Source: Xanthobacteraceae bacterium (lineage in GTDB: Bacteria > Pseudomonadota > Alphaproteobacteria > Rhizobiales > Xanthobacteraceae). From it: a DNA stretch of 5,158 nt. The DNA lies in NCBI GenBank assembly GCA_030040825.1, contig JASHSY010000093.1, forward strand, positions 1 to 5,158, written 5' to 3'. Below, piece after piece: positions 1 through 5,158 of the stretch; the stretch's first letter is position 1; the number at the start of each line of letters is the position of its first letter. Below the pieces are notes generated by a model. It searched no databases, was not told the origin of the DNA, and saw only the letters and a list, made by a program, of their open reading frames with translations. Position numbers and translations under genes: made by a program.

Positions 1-2345
1 CGGACGCGAATGCCCTGTTCGTGCAGGTATTCGGTCAAATCCTCGGCCATGCGCTTGGTCAGCACGGTAACGAGCGCGCGGTAGCCCTGTTGCGCGACCT
101 GGCGCACCTCGCCGACCAGATCGTCGACTTGCGTGCGTGCCGGCCGCACCTCCACCGGCGGGTCGATCAACCCGGTCGGGCGGATGACTTGCTCGGCAAA
201 CACGCCGCCGGATTCGTTAAGCTCCCACGGCCCTGGTGTTGCCGAGACGCATGCAGACTGCGGCCGCATCGCGTCCCACTCCTCGAAGCGGAGCGGCCGG
301 TTGTCCATGCAGGACGGCAAGCGGAATCCGTATTCGGCCAGCGTCGCCTTCCGGCGGAAATCGCCGCGATACATGCCGCCGAGCTGCGGCACGGTGACGT
401 GGCTCTCGTCGACGAAGACCAGCGCGTTGTCCGGCACATATTCGAACAAGGTCGGCGGCGGCTCGCCGGGCTTGCGGCCGGTCAGATAACGCGAATAATT
501 TTCGATGCCGGCGCAGGCGCCGGTCGCCTCCATCATTTCCAGATCGTAGAGCGTGCGCTGCTCGAGCCGTTGCGCTTCCAAGAGCCGGCCGGCTGCATTG
601 AGCTGATCGAGCCGCTGCTTTAATTCGAGCTTGATGCCGGCGATCGCCTGCAACAAGGTCGGCCGCGGCGTCACGTAGTGCGAATTGGCATAGATTTTGA
701 CGAATTCCAACTCGTCGGTCTTCTGTCCGGTGAGCGGATCGAATTCGTGAATCGATTCCACCTCGTCGCCGAACAGCGACACCCGCCAGGCGCGGTCCTC
801 ATAGTGGGCCGGGAAAATCTCAATGGCGTCGCCGCGCACGCGGAACGAGCCGCGATAGAAGTCGCCGGCGGTGCGCTTGTATTGCAGCGCCACCAAATCG
901 GCGAGCAAGCGGCGCTGATCGAGGCGCTCGCCCTGCTTGAGCGAAAACGTCATTGCCGAATAAGTCTCGACCGAGCCGATGCCGTATATGCAGGACACCG
1001 AGGCGACGATGATCACGTCGTCGCGTTCGAGCAGCGCGCGCGTCGCCGCGTGCCGCATGCGGTCGATCTGTTCGTTGATCGAGGAATCTTTCTCGATATA
1101 GGTATCGGTGCGCGGGATATAGGCCTCCGGCTGATAGTAGTCGTAATACGAGACGAAATACTCAACCGCATTGTCGGGGAAAAAGTTCTTGAACTCGCCG
1201 TAGAGCTGCGCCGCCAGCGTCTTGTTGGGCGCGAGGATCAATGCCGGGCGCTGGGTCTCCTCGATCACCTTCGCCATGGTGAAGGTTTTGCCCGAGCCGG
1301 TGACGCCAAGTAGCACCTGCGTCTTGTCGTTTCTCCGCACGCCTTCGACCAATTCCTTGATCGCATGCGGCTGGTCGCCGCGCGGATCGAACTCGGATTT
1401 GATGACGAGGCGGCGGCCGCCTTCGGATTTATCCGGCCGCGGCGGCCGATGCGGCGTCCATAATTGCCCGCTGAATTCCGGGCGGCCTTCGCGCAGTAGT
1501 TTGTCGAGCGATTGCTGGCTGGCCAAACCGGCGACGGCGCCGACTTCGCCGCGGCCCGATCGCGCCAGCCGCAAGCGGGCAGGGCCCATATCCGGGGTGA
1601 TCACGTTGCGCTCATCATCAGAACCTCTCCCCGCTTGCGGGGCGAGGTCGGATCGGCGAGCGACGCGAGACGATCCGGGTGAGGGGGCATTGCCGCGAGT
1701 TTGAGATGTCGTCGACGCCCCCTCACCCGGCTCGGCGCTTTGCGCCTCGCCACCCTCTCCCCGCGCGCGGGGAGAGGACAAAGTCCCGTCGTCGTCTTCT
1801 ATTCCCCACATCCGCGCCAGATCGGGATCGAGTTCCCCGGGCGGTATCGGGGTTTTGCCGATGTAGCCTTGCTGCGGCGCTTCGCCGAAGCCGCGCGCGA
1901 CCGAAGCGCGGGCCCGATGCGCCTTGGCGAAATCAGCGCGCCGGTCGAACGAATTATCTGGCGGCGGCGCGAGCTTTGACGTCATTTCCCCTCCCCCCGT
2001 TCGCGCGGCAAATGGTGGGGAGGGGTCAGGGGTGGGGGGCACCTCTCCCTCCACCCGACGCGTCGCCTTCGCGTCGCTTCGGCGATGCGCCACCCTCCCC
2101 GCCGCTCCGCGGGGGGAGGGGAAGGAAGATTCTTTGGCTTTCGTTGCTTCGATTCCCGTCTGCGAGCCGACGCCGGCGCGGCCCTGGCCGATGGCGGGAT
2201 TGAGCAGGTCGGCGAGCACCGGATCGATCGCCGGCGTATCCGGGCGCGCCGCTTTGGCGCGTGTCGGTTTAGCCGGGTCTTTTTTCGAATGCTCGGCCGG
2301 GTGCCGCTGCCTGCGCGGCTTTGGCCGATCGGGGTGTTTCGCCAT
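1..2345 (-). CDS. uvrB: UvrB, excinuclease ABC subunit B (3' end outside window), with long N-terminal extension carrying palindromic repeats
   Basis: UvrB is the ATP-dependent DNA-strand-opening subunit of nucleotide excision repair. It receives damaged DNA from UvrA and positions UvrC. The frame is open from ATG at 2343-2345 to the left edge (781 residues visible). The Walker A motif GVTGSGKT is at residues 347-354, the damage-probing beta-hairpin YYDYYQPEAY at 400-409, the DESH Walker B at 646-649 and the SATPG motif at 701-705. All four sit at a constant offset of 308 from E. coli UvrB, so the core is collinear. About 200 C-terminal residues, including the UVR motif that contacts UvrA/UvrC, are missing only because the window ends. 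Residues 1-308 are an extension rich in Pro, Arg, Ala and Gly, probably disordered. Extensions are known in alphaproteobacterial UvrB, but here residues about 75-119 and 190-241 are encoded by palindromic repeats. The ATG at 2345 is the only ATG after the in-frame TGA at 2391-2393. Its Shine-Dalgarno is weak. The gene lies 45 nt after the ABM gene, so it is probably cotranscribed. No LexA box was seen. Confidence 0.96.
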   Translation of the reverse strand, partial: MAKHPDRPKPRRQRHPAEHSKKDPAKPTRAKAARPDTPAIDPVLADLLNPAIGQGRAGVGSQTGIEATKAKESSFPSPRGAAGRVAHRRSDAKATRRVEGEVPPTPDPSPPFAARTGGGEMTSKLAPPPDNSFDRRADFAKAHRARASVARGFGEAPQQGYIGKTPIPPGELDPDLARMWGIEDDDGTLSSPRARGEGGEAQSAEPGEGASTTSQTRGNAPSPGSSRVARRSDLAPQAGRGSDDERNVITPDMGPARLRLARSGRGEVGAVAGLASQQSLDKLLREGRPEFSGQLWTPHRPPRPDKSEGGRRLVIKSEFDPRGDQPHAIKELVEGVRRNDKTQVLLGVTGSGKTFTMAKVIEETQRPALILAPNKTLAAQLYGEFKNFFPDNAVEYFVSYYDYYQPEAYIPRTDTYIEKDSSINEQIDRMRHAATRALLERDDVIIVASVSCIYGIGSVETYSAMTFSLKQGERLDQRRLLADLVALQYKRTAGDFYRGSFRVRGDAIEIFPAHYEDRAWRVSLFGDEVESIHEFDPLTGQKTDELEFVKIYANSHYVTPRPTLLQAIAGIKLELKQRLDQLNAAGRLLEAQRLEQRTLYDLEMMEATGACAGIENYSRYLTGRKPGEPPPTLFEYVPDNALVFVDESHVTVPQLGGMYRGDFRRKATLAEYGFRLPSCMDNRPLRFEEWDAMRPQSACVSATPGPWELNESGGVFAEQVIRPTGLIDPPVEVRPARTQVDDLVGEVRQVAQQGYRALVTVLTKRMAEDLTEYLHEQGIRV
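1624..1688. repeat. Palindromic intergenic-type repeat, copy A of doublet 1 (inside uvrB)
   Basis: This 65-bp element has an outer near-palindrome at 1624-1647 (CCTCTCCCCGC, TT, GCGGGGCGAGG, one mismatch in the stem). A second stem, GGATCG at 1650-1655 pairing with CGATCC at 1671-1676, follows, and the element ends in CCGGGTGAGGGGGC (1675-1688). This layout matches GC-rich repeats common between genes in Bradyrhizobium and related genomes (from memory, not searched). Copy B at 1717-1777 is the same repeat in opposite orientation. Here it is coding DNA for the UvrB extension. Confidence 0.85.
1717..1777. repeat. Palindromic intergenic-type repeat, copy B of doublet 1 (inside uvrB)
   Basis: This 61-bp element is inverted relative to copy A. 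Its first 14 bases (GCCCCCTCACCCGG, 1717-1730) are the exact reverse complement of 1675-1688. Its last 24 bases (1754-1777) form a perfect palindrome, CCTCTCCCCGCG followed by CGCGGGGAGAGG, which matches the outer stem of copy A at 21 of 24 positions. The middle differs from A in sequence and length but again forms a small stem (GGCGC, TTT, GCGCC). The two copies are 28 nt apart (1689-1716). On the minus strand the palindromes encode SPRAGRG (copy B) and APQAGRG (copy A). Confidence 0.85.
1988..2121. repeat. Inverted doublet 2 of a related palindromic repeat (inside uvrB)
   Basis: This 134-bp block is bounded by perfect 12-bp inverted termini, CCCCTCCCCCCG (1988-1999) and CGGGGGGAGGGG (2110-2121). 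The left copy (1988-2039) has a 9-bp perfect stem, CCCCTCCCC at 1988-1996 with GGGGAGGGG at 2017-2025, followed by a GGGGTGGGGGG tail. The right copy (about 2041-2121, inverted) starts with a complementary CT-rich tail and has a core stem, GCGTCGC at 2060-2066 with GCGATGC at 2082-2088 (one G-U pair in RNA). It closes with its own GC-rich stem. It is related to doublet 1 in layout but differs in sequence. It is read in frame in uvrB as residues about 75-119. Confidence 0.82.
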
Positions 2346-2390
2346 ACCGCCAATATGGGCCGAGTCCGGCGGGGGCGAAAGTGACGCTTG

Positions 2391-2690
2391 TCAGGAGAAG
2401 CTCAAGATCGGGTCAGCGTGCGTCACGTCCGGCGAGTCGGCAAAGCAATGCCCGACCAGCTTGCGCCATTCCTGGAAATCCGGCGAGCGGCGGAAACCGA
2501 GCAGGTGGTCATCGACCGTATCCCAGGCTACGAACAGCCAATAGTGACCTGGCTTTTCGATCGAGCGCCGCAAATCCAGGCCGTGGCAGCCCCTGGCGCG
2601 CTCGAAAATCGGCACCGCCTTTTTCATGGCTTCCTCGAACTCGCTTTCCATGCCGGGCTTGATGTCGAGTTGGGCAATTTCGGTGATCAT
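2391..2690 (-). CDS. Antibiotic biosynthesis monooxygenase (ABM) fold protein, 99 aa
   Basis: This is a small single-domain protein of the ABM / dimeric alpha-beta barrel type. Family members are cytoplasmic homodimers that act as cofactor-free oxygenases, heme-degrading enzymes or proteins of unknown role, and no substrate can be named here. The N-terminal strand (MITEIAQLDIKPG) is followed by a helix (residues about 14-33), the strand GCHGLDLRRS (34-43), the strand HYWLFVAWDTVDDH (49-62) and the typical helix with SPDFQEWR (69-76). ATG at 2688-2690 is preferred over an ATG 11 codons upstream, because alignment with the family begins at MITEI and an AAGAGAG Shine-Dalgarno-like stretch lies just before it. 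The start overlaps the stop of the upstream glycosyltransferase (ATGA at 2687-2690), which suggests translational coupling. It ends 45 nt before uvrB. The family name should not be taken as evidence for antibiotic synthesis. Confidence 0.87.
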   Translation of the reverse strand: MITEIAQLDIKPGMESEFEEAMKKAVPIFERARGCHGLDLRRSIEKPGHYWLFVAWDTVDDHLLGFRRSPDFQEWRKLVGHCFADSPDVTHADPILSFS

Positions 2691-3949
2691 GTCGCTCTCT
2701 TGGCTCGTTCCGGAGTGTCGCACCTGTTTACGAAACCGCCGTCGCGCGGTCCAGTCGCCGCGGGGTTGCGGCCGATCAACGACATAAACGCATAGAGCGC
2801 AAAGGCCGGCGGGATCAGGGCCGCTCCGGGAAGGTGGAATTGACCGAGTGTCATCTGAATGAGCGGCAGCCAGTAAACCAGCTTGGCAATGATTTGCCCG
2901 CGCTCATCGAGCTTGCCCGCGGCGAGTAAGCTGATGGCGACGCAGGTCATCGGCACCAGATCGTAGGACAGAAGATAAGGGACGGCGCAGATCGAACAGG
3001 CAAAAAACAACGCAGCTAGCATCCGCGGATCGGCGTCTTTGCGCGCGCGGTAGGCAAAGAAGACGGCGCCGACCGCGAGCGCGGCGAAGCAGGCTTGCAC
3101 GGCCATCGCCAGCGGGTAACTCGTGCCGGTCCCGCGCAGGTTCATGAAAATGGTCGGATAGTACGGCGTCGCGATCCGCTCCGGATCGGCCAGCACCGCG
3201 TTCTGTGCCGGCAAACCTTCGCGGATGAAATCGATCCACGCCTGCGGTCCGAACACGGCGGCGGTTGCCGCCGCAATGACGAGCGCGGTTACTGCGGCGA
3301 CCGAAAACGCACGCCAGCGGCCGGATGCGGCGAGCATCACGGGGAACAGGAGTCCAAGTTGCGGCTTCAATGTCAAAATCCCGATGAGCAAGCCTGCGAG
3401 CAACGGCCGGCGATCGAGATAGGTCATGATGATCAGAAGGATCGCGGTGGTTACCAGCGAATTCTGTCCCGAGATCAAGCAGAATACCACTGCCGGAGAC
3501 AGCAGGATGGGCGCAAGCAATCGCCGCTCGCCGACATAACGGGAAACGGTCCAAACAAAAAACGCCAGGCCGACCGCGGTCCAGCACGCGAGCGCGGCGA
3601 GATAAGGGAGCCGGCCGAACGGCGCGGCCAGAAACATGATGCTTGGCGGATACGACCAGTTCTGCCCCGGATAGAGACTTCCCAGAAAGGTGGCGAGCAT
3701 GTCCTGATAAAGGTGCACGTTGTAGAATCGGCTCGGGTCGGGCAGCCAGGCCGCCCGTCCGTACATCCAGAAATTCAGGAAATCGCGTCCCACGACGAGC
3801 GTGGTCGCATCGCGCGGGATGGGTTCGATCCACGCGATCGTCCAGACATAATAGAGGGCAGTGATGCCGAAGAAGATTGCGCTTGCCCAAGTGAGGAGCC
3901 AAATGGCGCTGCGGTCTTCCTGCCGCGCCTCGGCGTAAATGGCGATCAT
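2687..3949 (-). CDS. Glycosyltransferase family 87 (DUF2029) polytopic membrane protein, 420 aa
   Basis: This is an integral membrane protein of the GT87/DUF2029 group, GT-C-type enzymes that use polyprenyl-phosphate sugars. Mycobacterial members are mannosyltransferases. Donor and acceptor here are unknown. About nine to eleven hydrophobic segments are visible, for example at residues 16-40, 104-136, 144-160, 164-178, 184-208, 213-234, 278-300, 309-342 and 354-392. The first periplasmic loop holds GRDFLNFW (54-61), whose Asp56 is the likely catalytic acid by analogy with GT-C enzymes. YPPS (100-103), GQNS (161-164), LKPQLG (194-199) and SYDLVP (328-333) are family-like motifs. The length of 420 residues is normal. 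ATG at 3947-3949 gives a short charged cytoplasmic tail before the first helix, and its Shine-Dalgarno (GGACCAG) is weak. It is the first gene of the putative operon with the ABM gene (ATGA overlap) and uvrB. The last 25 residues are hydrophilic and look unconserved. Confidence 0.9.
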   Translation of the reverse strand: MIAIYAEARQEDRSAIWLLTWASAIFFGITALYYVWTIAWIEPIPRDATTLVVGRDFLNFWMYGRAAWLPDPSRFYNVHLYQDMLATFLGSLYPGQNWSYPPSIMFLAAPFGRLPYLAALACWTAVGLAFFVWTVSRYVGERRLLAPILLSPAVVFCLISGQNSLVTTAILLIIMTYLDRRPLLAGLLIGILTLKPQLGLLFPVMLAASGRWRAFSVAAVTALVIAAATAAVFGPQAWIDFIREGLPAQNAVLADPERIATPYYPTIFMNLRGTGTSYPLAMAVQACFAALAVGAVFFAYRARKDADPRMLAALFFACSICAVPYLLSYDLVPMTCVAISLLAAGKLDERGQIIAKLVYWLPLIQMTLGQFHLPGAALIPPAFALYAFMSLIGRNPAATGPRDGGFVNRCDTPERAKRAT

Positions 3950-4136
3950 GTCTGGTCCGTCGTTCGCGAGCGGTCGTCCTAGCTTCGCCGCACTATGAAG
4001 GACGGGCCGTTGTCATTTCCTTACTGCTTAGAGGCTCGCCCGGCTTTCACCGGATAACAGGGATGCGCCGGTCAGGGGTTTCGTCCGGCCTTTCCGATGC
4101 ATAGATAGCGCGGACATTCATCACGCGGGGCTTTTC
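3950..4136. promoter_or_regulatory. Divergent intergenic region between GT87 operon and yfcG
   Basis: Both flanking genes start outward from this 187-bp spacer, so it should hold promoters for each. No strong consensus box is visible. The best plus-strand candidate is TTTCGT (4079-4084), a 17-nt spacer and TAGATA (4102-4107), which matches consensus poorly. For yfcG, GCGGGG lies about 6 nt before the ATG and may act as a weak Shine-Dalgarno. The assignment as regulatory rests on gene orientation, not on motifs. Confidence 0.45.
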
Positions 4137-4853
4137 ATGATTGATTTGCATTATTGGACCACGCCGAATGGCCACAAGATTACAATTTTTCTCGAAGAGA
4201 CCGGTCTTGAGTACAAAATCTTCCCTGTCAATATCGGCAAAGGCGAACAGTTCAAGGCGGACTTTCTGGCTGTTGCGCCCAACAACCGTATCCCCGCTAT
4301 TGTCGATCGTTCGCCGGCAGACGGCGGTAAGCCGATTTCGGTTTTCGAGTCGGGCGCGATCCTGCTCTATCTCGCCGACAAGACCGGCAAATACATCGGC
4401 AAGGATTTGCGCACGCGCACCGACACGATCCAGTGGCTGTTCTGGCAGATGGGCGGGCTCGGGCCGATGGCCGGCCAATACAACCACTTCGGCAATTACG
4501 CGCCGGAGAAACTGCCCTATGCGATCGATCGCTACCGCAACGAGGTCAACCGACTTTACGGCGTGATGAACAAGCGGCTCGCCGATCGCGCGTATCTCGC
4601 CGGCGAGTATTCGATCGCCGACATGGCGAGCTATCCCTGGGTGGTGCCGTGGGAGCGGCAAGGACAGAACATCGCAGATTTTCCGCATCTGAAAAAATGG
4701 CTTGAGACGATTGCCGCGCGCGAAGCGGTCAAGCGCGCTTACGCCAAGGCGAAAGAGGTCAACCCGAATCCCGGCGGTATCCGCACGCCGGAAGAGCGCG
4801 CCATCCTGTTCGGCCAGACCGCGAAGTCGGTCGAGCAAGCGGTGACGAAGTAG
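4137..4853 (+). CDS. yfcG: Nu-class glutathione S-transferase, YfcG-type disulfide-bond oxidoreductase, 238 aa
   Basis: Nu-class GSTs bind two glutathiones and reduce disulfides in the cytoplasm without an active-site cysteine. The N-terminal thioredoxin-like domain (1-85) carries TPNGHK (9-14; Thr9 and Asn11 correspond to the glutathione-binding residues of E. coli YfcG), the cis-proline motif NNRIPAIVD (49-57) and the ESG motif (71-73) that binds the gamma-glutamyl end. The all-helical C-terminal domain has QWLFWQMGGLGPMAGQ (99-114), a hallmark of the YfcG/YghU group, and SIADMASYPWV (159-169). By memory the sequence is very close to E. coli YfcG through residue 190. The final 40 residues (NPGGIRTPEERAILFGQ) differ from E. 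coli but look like rhizobial homologues. The whole protein contains no cysteine. It is a single gene, divergent from the GT87 operon. A hairpin with a T-run follows its TAG stop. YghU-like function is possible, but the length and N-terminus favour YfcG. Confidence 0.93.
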   Translation: MIDLHYWTTPNGHKITIFLEETGLEYKIFPVNIGKGEQFKADFLAVAPNNRIPAIVDRSPADGGKPISVFESGAILLYLADKTGKYIGKDLRTRTDTIQWLFWQMGGLGPMAGQYNHFGNYAPEKLPYAIDRYRNEVNRLYGVMNKRLADRAYLAGEYSIADMASYPWVVPWERQGQNIADFPHLKKWLETIAAREAVKRAYAKAKEVNPNPGGIRTPEERAILFGQTAKSVEQAVTK

Positions 4854-4864
4854 CAAGCGTGATC

Positions 4865-4896
4865 CACGGACGAGCCTCGTCGTGCAAGGAGTTTTT
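4865..4896 (+). terminator. Weak terminator-like hairpin after yfcG
   Basis: Twelve bases after the yfcG stop, CAC(G)GACG at 4865-4872 pairs with CGTCGTG at 4878-4884 around the loop AGCCT, with one bulged G. A run of five T follows at 4892-4896, seven bases after the stem. The gap between stem and T-run is longer than in a classic intrinsic terminator, so termination may be partial. Confidence 0.35.
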
Positions 4897-5107
4897 GGTT
4901 GCGCCGGCCGCTGGTCTGGAGCGGTCATGTATCCGGCCTGTTTTGCGCGGTCGGCTGACCGCTGGCCCCGATGGGTTGCGCGGGTCGGGCTCCCAGCATT
5001 GCGAGGAGCGATAGCGACAACCCGTCTTCGCTCGCTCCGCGAGCTATCCCGGATTAAGTCCGCCAAGCACGGAGCGCTCGCGTTGCTTCGATCGCGATGA
5101 CGGGCGA
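4897..5107. other. Gene-poor tail with small hairpins
   Basis: The stretch after yfcG (4854-5158) shows no gene I can support on the plus strand. Besides the terminator-like hairpin and the degenerate repeat, it has perfect small stems: GCGGTC with GACCGC (4947-4962, 4-nt loop), GCTCGC with GCGAGC (5030-5044, 3-nt loop) and GATCGC with GCGATC (5090-5109, 8-nt loop). Open frames crossing it on either strand look like GC-rich shadows. Confidence 0.5.
4997..5104. repeat. Degenerate inverted-repeat element of the ATTGCGAGGAGCGA type
   Basis: The left arm CATTGCGAGGAGCGATAGCG (from 4997) resembles the widespread intergenic repeat beginning ATTGCGAGGAGCGAAGCGA. The right arm GTTGCTTCGATCGCGATGACG (5082-5102) reads, on the other strand, as a decayed copy of the same arm (CATCGCGA, then TCGAAGCAAC). 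A hairpin at 5030-5044 lies between them. The element has lost several arm bases, so it is probably an old insertion. The family assignment is from memory. Confidence 0.5.
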
Positions 5108-5158
5108 TCAATCGGCGCTGGCGGCCGGTTGTGGTTTATGTTTCGGCCGCTTGGCCGG
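5108..5158 (-). CDS. Possible C-terminal end of a minus-strand gene (partial)
   Basis: Read on the minus strand from the right edge, this frame gives PAKRPKHKPQPAASAD followed by TGA (stop at 5108-5110). A Lys/Pro/Ala-rich hydrophilic tail is common at the C-terminus of alphaproteobacterial proteins, and its convergent position to yfcG with repeats in between fits a gene end. Sixteen codons are too few to identify a family or to exclude chance. Confidence 0.3.
   Translation of the reverse strand, partial: PAKRPKHKPQPAASAD

Noticed and set aside
21..1313. Long plus-strand open frames opposite the uvrB core
   Set aside because: They are antisense to unmistakable UvrB motifs in the minus frame and resemble no known protein.
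1624..1777. Repeat pairs as intrinsic terminators
   Set aside because: The stems are strong but lack T-runs on either strand, and they lie inside an open coding frame.
1679..2544. Several plus- and minus-strand frames over the palindromic repeats, rich in PLPARGER-like peptides
   Set aside because: These peptides are typical spurious translations of palindromic repeats. Only the minus frame shared with the UvrB core is supported.
3095..3982. Plus-strand open frame of 295 codons opposite the GT87 gene
   Set aside because: It is a highly charged, low-complexity antisense translation. The minus frame has coherent membrane segments and family motifs.
2346..4136. LexA (SOS) box of the alphaproteobacterial GTTC-N7-GTTC type upstream of uvrB or the operon
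   Set aside because: The nearest match (GTTC at 3962, GTCG at 3973) has two mismatches in the second half. No convincing site was seen.
4047..5111. Long minus-strand open frame (354 codons) opposite yfcG
   Set aside because: It starts at a TTG, is Arg-rich with no recognisable domain, and is antisense to the clear GST gene. It is a GC-rich shadow.
1..5158. CRISPR array, tRNA/rRNA, transposase, toxin-antitoxin or defence genes
   Set aside because: No regularly spaced repeats, RNA gene signatures or protein motifs for any of these were found on either strand.

Overview
The window looks like chromosomal DNA of a high-GC alphaproteobacterium of the Rhizobiales (Bradyrhizobium / Xanthobacteraceae type). 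This placing is inferred from the style of the UvrB N-terminal extension, the GC-rich codon use, the rhizobial look of the GST and the small monooxygenase, and the families of palindromic repeats. No database search was possible.

Layout. Positions 1-2345 (minus strand) hold most of uvrB, the helicase-like subunit of nucleotide excision repair, whose 3' end lies beyond the left edge. Upstream of it on the same strand are a 99-residue ABM-fold protein (2391-2690) and a polytopic GT87/DUF2029 membrane glycosyltransferase (2687-3949). These two overlap by ATGA, and uvrB starts 45 nt after the ABM stop, so the three read as one operon in the order glycosyltransferase, ABM protein, uvrB. A 187-bp divergent spacer (3950-4136) separates this operon from a plus-strand Nu-class glutathione S-transferase of the YfcG type (4137-4853). 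The last 305 bp carry a weak terminator-like hairpin, a degenerate inverted repeat, further small hairpins, and a possible 3' end of a minus-strand gene that would converge on the GST.

The most interesting signal is inside uvrB. Its N-terminal extension is about 308 residues long relative to the E. coli protein. It contains two separate inverted doublets of the GC-rich palindromic repeats normally found between genes in Rhizobiales (1624-1777 and 1988-2121). Both are read through without a stop and in the same frame as the catalytic core, adding roughly 52 and 45 residues. The sequence between and beside them still looks like conserved extension. This resembles protein-coding palindromic elements such as the Rickettsia RPEs, and the doublet arrangement resembles REPINs.

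Functionally, uvrB is DNA repair, YfcG-type proteins are glutathione-dependent disulfide reductases, and the ABM and GT87 proteins have no assigned substrate here. I see no defence system, CRISPR array, RNA gene, transposase or prophage.
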